A DNA stretch of 64,000 bases from Halomonas sp. KG2 (GTDB lineage: Bacteria; Pseudomonadota; Gammaproteobacteria; Pseudomonadales; Halomonadaceae), in contig CP098528.1 in assembly GCA_030440445.1 (NCBI GenBank), forward strand, positions 3,782,001 through 3,846,000. The letters run 5' to 3'. The notes under the pieces are model-generated. The model was not told the DNA's origin. It searched no databases and saw only the letters and a list, made by a program, of their open reading frames with translations. Shown one piece after another: positions 54,325-62,751 of this stretch. The first letter of the stretch is position 1, and each line of letters starts with the position of its first letter. The translations under genes and the position numbers were made by a program.

Positions 54325-55872
54325 ATGACCGGTAGCTTATTAATTATTGCCGCATTTATGATCATCCCCTTACTGGTAGGGGTTTTATCGGCACGTCAAT
54401 CGCAAGAAACGAGTGAAGACTTCTTCGTTCAAGGCCGCGCGATGGGCAGCATAGCGGTATTTTTCACCGTAGCGGCCACTTGGTGGAGCGCGTTTGCCTT
54501 CTTGGGTTCTAACGCCACGTTCTATACCAATGGCCCGGTCTTTCTGACTGCGCTAGCCTGGAACTTGCTGTTTGGTTTTATGTATTACTGGATCGGCAAG
54601 CGGGTTTGGTTTTTAGGAAAGCGATTCAATTATTTAACGCCATCAGATTTAATTGGCGACTTTTATAACAGCGAAGCACTGCGCATTACCGTTGCGGCTA
54701 TTACGCTGATTTTTACCGTACCTTATTTACAGATCCAATTAACGGGTGGTGCCTATTTAATTGAAGTTGCCTCTGGTGGCTTGATTCCTTTCTGGCTCGC
54801 CGCGCTGCTGTTTTACTTCATTATTATTATCTATGTATGGATTGGCGGCATTCGTGCCATCGCCTGGACCGACGTCATTTACGGCGCTCTCTTGTTCTTC
54901 GGCATGATGTACGCAGGCTACTATATTTCCACCCAAGTGGGTGGGCCATCCGCTCTGTTCAGCCAACTCCAGCAAACCTCTCCTGAACATCTCACTATGC
55001 CGGGACCGAACGGCACGATGGGCTATCCCATGTGGTTCTCGCTGTTTGCGATAACCGCTATTGGCGCCTTTATGGGCCCACAAATCTGGTTGCGCATGTA
55101 CTCAGTCAAACACGGCAAGCTGTTTAACTTAATGCCCTTCTTATTGGGCTTAGCAGCCTTTGCCTATGTCGGATCTGTTCTATCGGGTTACTCAGGTGTG
55201 CTGCTTGAGCCGAATGTGGAAAATCCCGACCAAATCCTGCCCATCATGCTCATGGAGTATGCGCCGTATCTACTTGCCTCGCTGATTATGGCAGCGGGCG
55301 CATCAGCCGCCATGTCAACGGCAAACTCACAGATTCACGCGGTATCCACGGTAGTGACAATGGATATTTACAAACGCTATGTGAACCGTGACGCAAGCCA
55401 AGCCCGTATTGTTTATATCGGTCGCTTATCACTGGTGGGCTTTTCACTTGTGGCTTATATCATGGCGCTTACCGTACCCGGTGTTCTGGTCACCATCGGT
55501 ATTGCTGCTCTGGCAGGTACTGCACAATTGGTGATTCCTACACTCGGTGCCATCACTTGGAAAAAAGCCCACCCGACCGCTGCTCTAGCAGGTTTGTGGG
55601 GCGGCGTTGGCTGCGTACTTCTGATGACCTTTGGCCCGCTAAGTGCTCCCCTTGGCTTCCATGCGGGCATTTGGGGGCTACTGCTCAACATTGCGCTGTT
55701 TGTTGGCCTAAGCCATGCATTGCATCGCCGCGACACAGCGGTTGTGGAACGCTTTACCCAGGCACGCTACGACTATGATGCTGAGTATCACCCCGAGCGT
55801 TTACCTAGCTATGCACAAGACCCTAAACCAGCTTATGCACAAGAAACTAAGCCCTCAGTAGCTGATCGCTAA
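54325..55872 (+). CDS. Sodium:solute symporter (SSS family)
   Basis: 515 residues with about 13 helices. Near the start, SQETSEDFFVQGRAMGSIAVFFTVAATWWSAF matches the SSS N-terminus; ATIGAFMGPQIWLRMYSVKHGK-like and SAAMSTANSQIHAVSTVVTMDIY are further family blocks. Start ATG 54325 has AAAGGGGG upstream. The C-terminal tail is hydrophilic, with two YAQ(D/E) repeats. Substrate is unknown; with carbamoylase and amidase genes in the operon, an N-carbamoyl amino acid, hydantoin or amide is plausible. Confidence 0.92.
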   Translation: MTGSLLIIAAFMIIPLLVGVLSARQSQETSEDFFVQGRAMGSIAVFFTVAATWWSAFAFLGSNATFYTNGPVFLTALAWNLLFGFMYYWIGKRVWFLGKRFNYLTPSDLIGDFYNSEALRITVAAITLIFTVPYLQIQLTGGAYLIEVASGGLIPFWLAALLFYFIIIIYVWIGGIRAIAWTDVIYGALLFFGMMYAGYYISTQVGGPSALFSQLQQTSPEHLTMPGPNGTMGYPMWFSLFAITAIGAFMGPQIWLRMYSVKHGKLFNLMPFLLGLAAFAYVGSVLSGYSGVLLEPNVENPDQILPIMLMEYAPYLLASLIMAAGASAAMSTANSQIHAVSTVVTMDIYKRYVNRDASQARIVYIGRLSLVGFSLVAYIMALTVPGVLVTIGIAALAGTAQLVIPTLGAITWKKAHPTAALAGLWGGVGCVLLMTFGPLSAPLGFHAGIWGLLLNIALFVGLSHALHRRDTAVVERFTQARYDYDAEYHPERLPSYAQDPKPAYAQETKPSVADR

Positions 55873-55894
55873 CAATCAACAAAGGAGTGTATTG

Positions 55895-56737
55895 ATGGCC
55901 AAAGCCCCTGTTTCAACTACTAGTTCAACGGCTAGTTCAACTACTAGTTCAACCGTTAAGCGTCGTCCTAAACTCGCCGAGCTTATCAGTGATGATATCA
56001 AACGCTGGATTGCATCAGAGGGGCTCGGTGAAGGTGATCGCCTGCCAAATGAGCGAGCTCTGATGGAGCTCTATGGCAGCGCCAAAGCCACTATACGCGA
56101 AGCGCTTAAGATTCTTGAGGTTGAGGGGCTAATCACTTTAAAAACCGGGCCTCAAGGAGGAGCCGTTATTAATCAGCCGGGCATGGAACCCGCCAGCCGC
56201 ATGCTACGTAACTTTCTGCATTTCCAACAGTTAGATGGCAAGCAAGTGTATCAATTGCGCAAGCTGTTAGAGGTCGAGCTGGCGGCATCTGTCGTTGGCC
56301 GACTCACGGAAGAAGACTTTCAACAGCTTGAAGCGAATATAGCAGCCTGCACTTGCTGTAGCGGCGAGGAAGACCATAAGCGCCAGCGCTTTTTAGAGCT
56401 GGAGTTTCATCAACTGCTGGCGCGCACCTGCCCTAATCCACTGTTGGCGTTTATATGCCAGTTTTTAAACGACATGCTGCGCGACCTAGTCGTGATCAAA
56501 AAAGCTTACGTGCCTGAACGTAAGCAGTTCGATCACGCTAACCAGGACTATCATCGACTGTTGCTAGATGCCTACCGAGCCGAAGATACCTCGCGTGTCC
56601 GTCAAGTGATGGCCGAGCATATGCTAGATGCAGAGCACCACATGAGTGCGCTGGAAGCCGAAATGGCCGAACAAATGCTAGTCAGCAACGACCTACTGGG
56701 CACTCTAGCAAATCGTTCAAAACTATATGATTTATAA
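55895..56737 (+). CDS. FadR/GntR-family regulator
   Basis: 280 residues from ATG 55895, seven bases after AAAGGAG. The winged helix reads LPNERALMELYGSAKATIREALKILEVEGL (~47-76). The C-terminal FCD helical domain has the metal-linked His residues (FHQLLA, NQDYHRLL, MAEHMLDAEHH). The N-terminus has a Ser/Thr repeat encoded by 12-bp units (55912-55959). It likely controls this operon in response to its substrate. Confidence 0.9.
   Translation: MAKAPVSTTSSTASSTTSSTVKRRPKLAELISDDIKRWIASEGLGEGDRLPNERALMELYGSAKATIREALKILEVEGLITLKTGPQGGAVINQPGMEPASRMLRNFLHFQQLDGKQVYQLRKLLEVELAASVVGRLTEEDFQQLEANIAACTCCSGEEDHKRQRFLELEFHQLLARTCPNPLLAFICQFLNDMLRDLVVIKKAYVPERKQFDHANQDYHRLLLDAYRAEDTSRVRQVMAEHMLDAEHHMSALEAEMAEQMLVSNDLLGTLANRSKLYDL
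55912..55959 (+). repeat. Four 12-bp tandem repeats in the FadR-type gene
   Basis: TTCAACTACTAG, TTCAACGGCTAG, TTCAACTACTAG and TTCAACCGTTAA follow each other. They encode a Ser/Thr-rich leader, so copy-number change would keep the frame. Confidence 0.9.
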
Positions 56738-56786
56738 ATGAAAAATGCGTGCTTTAGCACCCTTTTCATCTTAAGAGGATACCAAA

Positions 56787-58076
56787 TTGACTACCTACAT
56801 AACGCCAACAAACGCGATCACTAACCTTCGCACCGACAGCGACCGTCTCTGGCAATCGCTAATGGACATGGCGAAGCTGGGCGCGACAGCTAAGGGCGGT
56901 GTTAACCGACAGGCGCTAACGGATCTTGATCGCCAGGGGCGCGACCTATTTATCCAATGGTGTCGTGCAGAAGGTTGCACCATCCGCATTGATAATATCG
57001 GTAATATTTTTGCCCGCCGGGAAGGCAGCGATCCAACAGCCAACACCGTCATGGCGGGCAGCCACTTGGATAGCCAGCCCACTGGAGGGAAGTATGACGG
57101 CTGTTTTGGCGTACTTTCAGGTCTAGAAGTAATCCGAACGCTTAATGAACACAACATCACCACAAAGTCGCCCATTGAAGTCGTTGCGTGGACTAACGAA
57201 GAGGGTTGTCGCTTCCCACCTTGCATGATGGGGTCTGGGGTATTTACTGGCGTGCTTGAATTTGACGCCATGATGGCGCGCACCGACGCCGATGGCGTCA
57301 CGGTAAGTGATGCACTGGATGCCATTCACTACCGTGGTAGCGACGAGGTCTCACCCAGTGAGATAAAAGCTTACTTTGAACCACACATCGAACAGGGGCC
57401 GATTTTAGAAGATACCGACACCACCATTGGCGTGGTTATCGGTGGGCTTGGTCAAAAGTGGTTTGATTTAACCCTAACCGGGCTTGAAGCCCACGCGGGT
57501 CCCACGCCCATGAATCTGCGTCGCGACGCCATGATGGGCGCGGCGGAAGTCACCCAAGCACTCAACAAAATTGCCTTGGATCATCAGCCCCACGGGCGCG
57601 GTACGGTTGGTTGTATGTCACTACATCCTGGCTCGCGTAACGTTATTCCCGGCCAAGTCAAAATGACCTTGGATATGCGCCACTGGGAGCCGGAAGCCCT
57701 CATCTCAATGGGTCAATCCTTAGCGACGGCCGTCGAAGAAATTTGCCAACGTCATGGGCTGGAATATGAATTAACGCCCACCGCAGATTTTGCCCCGGAG
57801 CACTTCAATAAAGCCTGTATTGATGCCGTGCGCGAAGGGGCCGAGCAACTCAACCTATCGCACATGGATATCATCAGCGGTGCTGGTCACGATGCGATGT
57901 TCGTCGGTCGTGTAGCTCCGGCTGCAATGATCTTTGTTCCCTGCAAGGACGGCATTAGCCACAACGAAATTGAAAGCGCCACTCCGGAGCATGTTCACGC
58001 TGGCTGTAACGTTCTTCTACAGGCCATGTTGAATGCGGCCAGTGTTGAAGACAGCGTTAGCATAGCTGGGGAGTAA
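56787..58076 (+). CDS. M20 Zn-dependent N-carbamoyl amino acid / allantoate amidohydrolase
   Basis: 429 residues from TTG 56787 with AAGAGGAT eight bases upstream. The M20/AllC/HyuC pattern is present: GSHLDSQPTGGKYDGCFGV (His and Asp ligands), WTNEEGCRFPPCMMGS (Glu ligands), YFEPHIEQGPILED, and AGHDAMFVGRVAPAAMIFVP with ISHNEIE. Enzymes of this set are allantoate amidohydrolases, L-carbamoylases, or M20-type beta-ureidopropionases. Context with beta-alanine aminotransferase makes N-carbamoyl-beta-alanine a candidate, besides ureidoglycolate-type substrates. Confidence 0.9.
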   Translation: MTTYITPTNAITNLRTDSDRLWQSLMDMAKLGATAKGGVNRQALTDLDRQGRDLFIQWCRAEGCTIRIDNIGNIFARREGSDPTANTVMAGSHLDSQPTGGKYDGCFGVLSGLEVIRTLNEHNITTKSPIEVVAWTNEEGCRFPPCMMGSGVFTGVLEFDAMMARTDADGVTVSDALDAIHYRGSDEVSPSEIKAYFEPHIEQGPILEDTDTTIGVVIGGLGQKWFDLTLTGLEAHAGPTPMNLRRDAMMGAAEVTQALNKIALDHQPHGRGTVGCMSLHPGSRNVIPGQVKMTLDMRHWEPEALISMGQSLATAVEEICQRHGLEYELTPTADFAPEHFNKACIDAVREGAEQLNLSHMDIISGAGHDAMFVGRVAPAAMIFVPCKDGISHNEIESATPEHVHAGCNVLLQAMLNAASVEDSVSIAGE

Positions 58077-58078
58077 CA

Positions 58079-59479
58079 ATGACGGAGACATTTGAGACAC
58101 TCACGGCTGTGGAAGCATTAGCCCGCTTCCGCAAGGGGACTCTTTCCCCAGAGGCGCTGGTAAACGACTGCTTGGAGCGGATTGCCCGCGACAACCCAAA
58201 GGTCAATGCGTTTACTTGCGTGAACGAGGTAGAGGCTCGGCGCTTGGCAGAAGCGTCTGCCCGGCGCTGGCAGGCAGATAAACCCAGCGGCCCGCTGGAT
58301 GGCATTCCTGTCACTATTAAAGATTTAACCTTAACGAAGGGCCTACCGACACGCCTGGGTTCAACCACCACCCCATCAGACGGCCCTTGGGAGGTGGATG
58401 CGCCGATCAGCCATCACCTTCGCAATGCTGGAGCCATCGTCATTGGCAAAACGACTTCGCCCGAGTTTGGTTGGAAAGGCGTCACTGATAACCCCCTGCA
58501 CGGCATTACCCGCAACCCGTGGAATAGCACACTAACGCCCGGCGGATCATCCGGCGGCGCAGGGGCAGCAGCGGCACTTAATCTAGGCCTCTTACACCAA
58601 GGCAGCGACGCGGGTGGCTCGATCCGTATCCCATGCAGCTTCACCGGCACCTTTGGCATAAAGCCAACCTTTGGTTGGGTTCCCCAATGGCCCGCTAGCG
58701 CCATGAGTACACTTTCCCATTTAGGGCCAATGACCCGCACAGCGGCCGACAGTGCGCTAATGCTTAGCGTGATGGCCCAGCCAGATGCCAGGGATGGTTA
58801 CTCCGGCAACCCCCAAGGGCCAGACTGGCTAACGCCGCCTCCTGCTAACCTACGTGGCTGGCGCATCGCCTATAGTGCAGATCTTGGCTACGTAGAAGTA
58901 GCCTCAGACATTGCTCAAAGGGTAGAGGAAGCCATTGCCTATTTCGAAGAGCTGGGCGCCACAGTAACACGCGTTGACCCTGGCTTTAGCGATCCAATCA
59001 AGACGTTTAACACCCTCTGGTTTGCAGGTGCTACCCAAGCGCTAGAAAAACTGGACGAACAGCAGCAGGCATCACTCGACCCTGGGTTTCTCGATATTGC
59101 CCGACGCGGACAGGATGTATCGCTTTCCGACTATCTCGCCGCTCGGCGTCAGCGCAGTGAATTGACCGCCCAAATGGCAGCCTTTCATGAACGCTATGAC
59201 TTACTGGTTACACCCACGATGCCCATCTCCCCCTTTGCAGCGGGCCACAACGTACCACCAGGCGGAACCTACCGAGACTGGATGGGCTGGACGCCGTTCA
59301 GCTACCCCTTCAACCTCACCCAGCAGCCCGCGGCATCCCTTCCTTGCGGTTTGGATAATCAAGGGCTGCCAGTAGGCCTTCATTTAGTAGCGGGCAAATA
59401 TCAAGACCTCAAGGTGCTGCATGCCGCCCAGTTACTTGAGCGCTACTTGCCACCGCTGACGCCACCCCCGACTGCCTAA
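58079..59479 (+). CDS. Amidase-signature hydrolase
   Basis: 466 residues. The Ser-cisSer-Lys triad: Lys in GIPVTIKDLTLTKG (~residue 82), and both Ser residues in GGSSGGAGAAAAL and GSDAGGSIRIP (~160-185). Amide hydrolysis to acid and ammonia, with an unclear substrate. It starts 2 bases after the M20 gene, so both act in the same pathway, perhaps on an N-carbamoyl or ureido compound and its amide. GatA is less likely as gatB/gatC are missing. Confidence 0.92.
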   Translation: MTETFETLTAVEALARFRKGTLSPEALVNDCLERIARDNPKVNAFTCVNEVEARRLAEASARRWQADKPSGPLDGIPVTIKDLTLTKGLPTRLGSTTTPSDGPWEVDAPISHHLRNAGAIVIGKTTSPEFGWKGVTDNPLHGITRNPWNSTLTPGGSSGGAGAAAALNLGLLHQGSDAGGSIRIPCSFTGTFGIKPTFGWVPQWPASAMSTLSHLGPMTRTAADSALMLSVMAQPDARDGYSGNPQGPDWLTPPPANLRGWRIAYSADLGYVEVASDIAQRVEEAIAYFEELGATVTRVDPGFSDPIKTFNTLWFAGATQALEKLDEQQQASLDPGFLDIARRGQDVSLSDYLAARRQRSELTAQMAAFHERYDLLVTPTMPISPFAAGHNVPPGGTYRDWMGWTPFSYPFNLTQQPAASLPCGLDNQGLPVGLHLVAGKYQDLKVLHAAQLLERYLPPLTPPPTA

Positions 59480-59497
59480 ACAGATATGAAATATCGC

Positions 59498-59800
59498 TTA
59501 TAGCACGACGTCATACCCTTCAAACTTAGGTGGGCCAAGATAGATACCTTCCGGCGCCTTGGCGTTAGCATGAGCCTTGCGGAATGCTTCTGACTTGGTC
59601 CAGGCGCGGAAGGCTTCTTCCGATTCCCACACACTGTGGGAGATAAACACAGTGTGATCTTCCTGACTTTCGCCCTGCAGCATTTGGAATTGTTGAAAGC
59701 CTGGTACTTCATCCAAATGAGAATCGCGGTTGCGCCACACCTCTAAAAAATCCTCTTCGCGGCCTGGGGCAATCCGAAAACGGTTCATGGCGATATACAT
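59498..59800 (-). CDS. Antibiotic-biosynthesis-monooxygenase domain protein (IsdG/HmoA-like)
   Basis: 100 residues from ATG 59800, with TAGGAGAG six bases before it; 59830 is rejected. MYIAMNRFRIAPGREEDFLEVW and VWESEEAFRAWTKSEAFRKAH carry the Asn (residue 6), Trp and His positions of IsdG-type haem-degrading monooxygenases. Haem breakdown for iron is thus possible, but the same fold also serves other reactions. Convergent with the amidase gene. Confidence 0.82.
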   Translation of the reverse strand: MYIAMNRFRIAPGREEDFLEVWRNRDSHLDEVPGFQQFQMLQGESQEDHTVFISHSVWESEEAFRAWTKSEAFRKAHANAKAPEGIYLGPPKFEGYDVVL

Positions 59801-59932
59801 GCACTCTCTCCTATTGAGTTTGTCTAACACGCTAGCGTAGCGGCCTGCCGCTTACGACGTCTATCACTTGATGGTAACGTCATGGTTTTATGACGAATAG
59901 GCGTTATGCCGAGTAAACCATCAGGATACGGC

Positions 59933-60049
59933 ATGGCTAAGGCACCCATCCAGGTCGTTTGGTTCAAACGCGAAAAAGCTGACAACCACCCACTACAAAC
60001 CAGCTACTTTTGCATTTACGTATTGTGGATATTCGAATGCTGCTCTTAA
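59933..60049 (+). pseudogene. Truncated photolyase/cryptochrome start
   Basis: ATG 59933 with AGGA six bases upstream opens MAKAPIQVVWFKREKADNHPL. VVWFKR(D/E) is the usual first strand of FAD photolyases (IQVVWFKRDLR), including the PL further on, but the frame runs into the AT-rich NUDIX sequence and stops at 60049 after 38 codons. About 20 codons look native; the rest is antisense to the end of the NUDIX gene. It reads as the left junction of an insertion or deletion. Confidence 0.45.
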
Positions 60050-60568
60050 AATCAAAAGGCATGAAGTAGTATGCGTAATACTTCCATTTAAAACGTATTC
60101 AACAGCAGTATTAAGAGAAACATTGAAAGGTTCAACCATATCATCGGCAGGAGGCCTAGCAGCTAGCTCATAGAGTTCTGTTGCAATGATAAGATGATCT
60201 CTTGTTCTAACTAGAGTTGTAAAAGGATCCGTTACACCGATAGATTTAAAGTGGCCTGCACCGATTCCAGCCTCCTCTGCAAGCTCCCGAGCAGCTGCTT
60301 GCTCAGGAGCTTCCCCCTCGTCTATCCCTCCACCAATGATTTCTATCATTTCAGCATCTTGAGCATATTTATACTCACGGGCAAGCAACACCGTACCATC
60401 AGAAAATAAAGGAAGAATTGCAACACCGTCTTTCATATCAACAGTGCCAAATATTCCCCTATCACCCTCAGGCCGGATAACACTGTCTTCGGTAACTTCA
60501 ATCCAGGGATTTTTATAAATTGTTTTGCTTGAGGTAACAGTAAACTGTCCTTTCTTTATTCCACTCAT
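59993..60568 (-). CDS. NUDIX hydrolase, ADP-ribose pyrophosphatase-like
   Basis: 191 residues. The NUDIX box GGIDEGEAPEQAAARELAEEAG (~75-97) has the required Glu residues (REx2EE). ATG 60568 has AGGAGGGA upstream. DP- or ADP-ribose-like nucleotide cleavage is plausible from length and box context. Base use is clearly more AT-rich than the neighbours, as in the HAD gene 19 bases upstream, so both likely arrived together. Confidence 0.9.
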   Translation of the reverse strand: MSGIKKGQFTVTSSKTIYKNPWIEVTEDSVIRPEGDRGIFGTVDMKDGVAILPLFSDGTVLLAREYKYAQDAEMIEIIGGGIDEGEAPEQAAARELAEEAGIGAGHFKSIGVTDPFTTLVRTRDHLIIATELYELAARPPADDMVEPFNVSLNTAVEYVLNGSITHTTSCLLILRAAFEYPQYVNAKVAGL

Positions 60569-60587
60569 GCCCTCCCTCCTTTGCCAA

Positions 60588-61226
60588 TTAAGTTAACAGG
60601 CCACGCGCTGAGAAATCTTTCAAGAGCTGAGCATGGTTTTCAAAAACAATCCCATCAATACCGCTATCCCTAGCACTTTTAACATTATCTTCACGATCAT
60701 CGATGAAAACAACATCATCTCTATCGCAACCTAAAAACTCTAACATTTTGAAAAAAGCATCGGCATTAGGTTTGACAAGCTTATGTTCAAAAGATAAAAA
60801 CTTCTTCTCAAACAAGTTATCAACATTCAGAAAGGACTGTATTTTCTCCCAATGTGTTTGATCGATGTTTGACATGCAAGCTTGGCGGAGACCACTCTGA
60901 GTTAATCTCTTAATCAATAATACTGTTTCGTTTTTTTCGCCGACCAATATTCTTTTTAGCAAGCTCTCTATCTCGCACTCGGAAACATCGTTACTTATTG
61001 AACTCTTTATTTCAGAAATATAATCCTCTTTTGTTATCAACCCTGCGACTGCTTTTTCAGTAAGGCTGTAACTTGATGGAGACACCTTAAATTCTTCTCG
61101 AATTAACGGGAGCAATTCTGATTTATCGATATTAAATTTCGTAGTGGCATCTTCCATCATGCCACGAAAATCCAATTCAACGACAACGCCACCAAGATCC
61201 CAAACAACCCATTGAGGAACTTTCAT
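60588..61226 (-). CDS. HAD-superfamily hydrolase (YihX-like)
   Basis: 212 residues. Motif I is WDLGGVVVEL, in which the second catalytic position is Gly as in the YihX group (DLGNV); SNIDQTHW gives motif II, HKLVKPNADAF the Lys motif, and VFIDDREDNV motif IV. Sugar-phosphate or nucleotide phosphatase activity is likely. ATG 61226 has AAGGAGGTG upstream. It is AT-rich with poor codon match to the rest of the window, a sign of transfer. Confidence 0.88.
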   Translation of the reverse strand: MKVPQWVVWDLGGVVVELDFRGMMEDATTKFNIDKSELLPLIREEFKVSPSSYSLTEKAVAGLITKEDYISEIKSSISNDVSECEIESLLKRILVGEKNETVLLIKRLTQSGLRQACMSNIDQTHWEKIQSFLNVDNLFEKKFLSFEHKLVKPNADAFFKMLEFLGCDRDDVVFIDDREDNVKSARDSGIDGIVFENHAQLLKDFSARGLLT

Positions 61227-61400
61227 CCATGCACCTCCTTAGTCGACACTAATTTACTTAAGAAAACTCATAGAGAATATATTGTAGACGTAAAATTCTA
61301 ATATACATGAATTCAACCAAGGCAGTACCGTTGGAAGTAAACGCTGTCGCTTCGCCGCCACTCAGAAACCTGGGCAGCAAGCCATTGTGAATAAGCGCGT

Positions 61401-61447
61401 TAAAAAAGCAAAACCCGTCAATCGCGCTGTTTGGCGATGACGGGTTT
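61401..61447 (-). terminator. Terminator of the gabD-gabT operon
   Basis: A long stem (61411-61425 with 61434-61447, one bulged base) with core AAACCCGTC/GACGGGTTT. On the minus strand it is followed by TGCTTTTTT. It lies 22 bases past the gabT stop. Confidence 0.92.
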
Positions 61448-61468
61448 GATGATGCTTAGAAGAACGGT

Positions 61469-62743
61469 TTAGCTAAGCGCTTCCAACGACTGCTCAATAA
61501 TGCTCAAGCCTTCTTCCAACACTGCAGAAGAGACCGTCAGCGGCACCAGAATGCGGATGCTGTTGCCGTAGAAGCCACAGGAGAGCAGGATCAGACCTTT
61601 CTCACGAGCTTTGGCACACAGCGCACCGGTCATTTGCGGGTCTGGCTTGCCTTCGCTGTTGAGCAGTTCAAACGCCGCCATGGCGCCGAGCTGGCGGCCG
61701 TGGGCAACGGCAGGGAAGCGTTCTTCCCATACCGCGAAACGTTCGGCCAGCATTTTGCCCATCTGTTCGCTGCGCGCCAGGATATCTTCTTCTTCGATTA
61801 CCTCGATGACCGCTAACGCCGCTGCGCAGGAGAGCGGGTTACCGCTGTAGGTGCCGCCCAGGGAGTTGGGGCCAGAGGCGTCCATCACGCTGGCACTACC
61901 CACAACCGCTGATAGCGGCATGCCGTTCGCCAAGCTCTTGGCGGTGGTGAGGATGTCCGCTTCAATACCGCTATGTTCGAGTGCAAACAGCTTGCCGGTG
62001 CGGGCAAAGCCAGACTGCACTTCGTCGGCGATCAGCAGAATACCGTGCTCATCACACAGCGCACGCAGCGCTTTCAGGTAATCCGGTGAGGCGATGTAGA
62101 AACCGCCTTCGCCCTGTACCGGCTCAATCACGATAGCCGCCGTGCGATGCGGGGCAATATCGGTTTTGAACAGCGTGCGAATGGCGTCTAACGACGCTTC
62201 TTCGCTGATGCCGTGCAGCGGGTTGGGGAACGGCGCGCGGAAAACATCGCCCGGCATAGGGCCGAAGTCGTTCTTATAGGGCAGTACCTTGCCGGTCATG
62301 GCCAGCGTCATCATGGTACGGCCGTGGAAAGCACCGTCGAACGTGATAATGCCGGTACGGCCAGTCGCCGCGCGGGCGATCTTCACGGCGTTTTCCAGCG
62401 CTTCAGCACCGGTATTAACCAGCATTGCTTTACGCTCGGGGCCACGTACCGGCGTCAGTTCACAAAGTTTTTGGCACAGCTGCACGTAAGGGGCGTAGGA
62501 GATCACCGCCGCGCTGGTGTGCATGACTTTTTTAAGCTGCGCTTCTACTGCCGCGACAATTTTTGGATGGCGATGGCCCAGGTTTAATACGCCAATCCCC
62601 CCCGCAAAATCGATCCAACGGTTGCCATCGGCATCCCACAGTTCGGCGTTTTCAGCACGCTCGGCAAACTGGGTGGTAGGCGTGGCGGCACCGTTGGCCA
62701 CATAGCGATTTTTCAGTTCGTTCAATTCTTGGTTATTCATCAT
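61469..62743 (-). CDS. gabT: 4-aminobutyrate aminotransferase
   Basis: 424 residues. Class III aminotransferase blocks: FAGGIGVLNLGHRHPKI, NTGAEALENAVKIAR, FDGAFHGRTMMTLAMTGK, IADEVQSGFARTGK and the PLP Lys in LTTAKSLANGMPLSAVVG. The protein matches GabT, which makes succinate semialdehyde from GABA and 2-oxoglutarate. Eight bases after gabD. It may also act on beta-alanine or 5-aminovalerate. Confidence 0.94.
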   Translation of the reverse strand: MMNNQELNELKNRYVANGAATPTTQFAERAENAELWDADGNRWIDFAGGIGVLNLGHRHPKIVAAVEAQLKKVMHTSAAVISYAPYVQLCQKLCELTPVRGPERKAMLVNTGAEALENAVKIARAATGRTGIITFDGAFHGRTMMTLAMTGKVLPYKNDFGPMPGDVFRAPFPNPLHGISEEASLDAIRTLFKTDIAPHRTAAIVIEPVQGEGGFYIASPDYLKALRALCDEHGILLIADEVQSGFARTGKLFALEHSGIEADILTTAKSLANGMPLSAVVGSASVMDASGPNSLGGTYSGNPLSCAAALAVIEVIEEEDILARSEQMGKMLAERFAVWEERFPAVAHGRQLGAMAAFELLNSEGKPDPQMTGALCAKAREKGLILLSCGFYGNSIRILVPLTVSSAVLEEGLSIIEQSLEALS

Positions 62744-62751
62744 CGTTTTCC

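Noticed and set aside
56795..57325. 176-codon frame antisense to the M20 hydrolase
   Set aside because: Shadow of the real gene; its sequence is low-complexity and Ser/Pro-rich.
58079..59479. GatA subunit of the amidotransferase
   Set aside because: No gatB or gatC nearby, and it is coupled to an M20 hydrolase in a catabolic operon.
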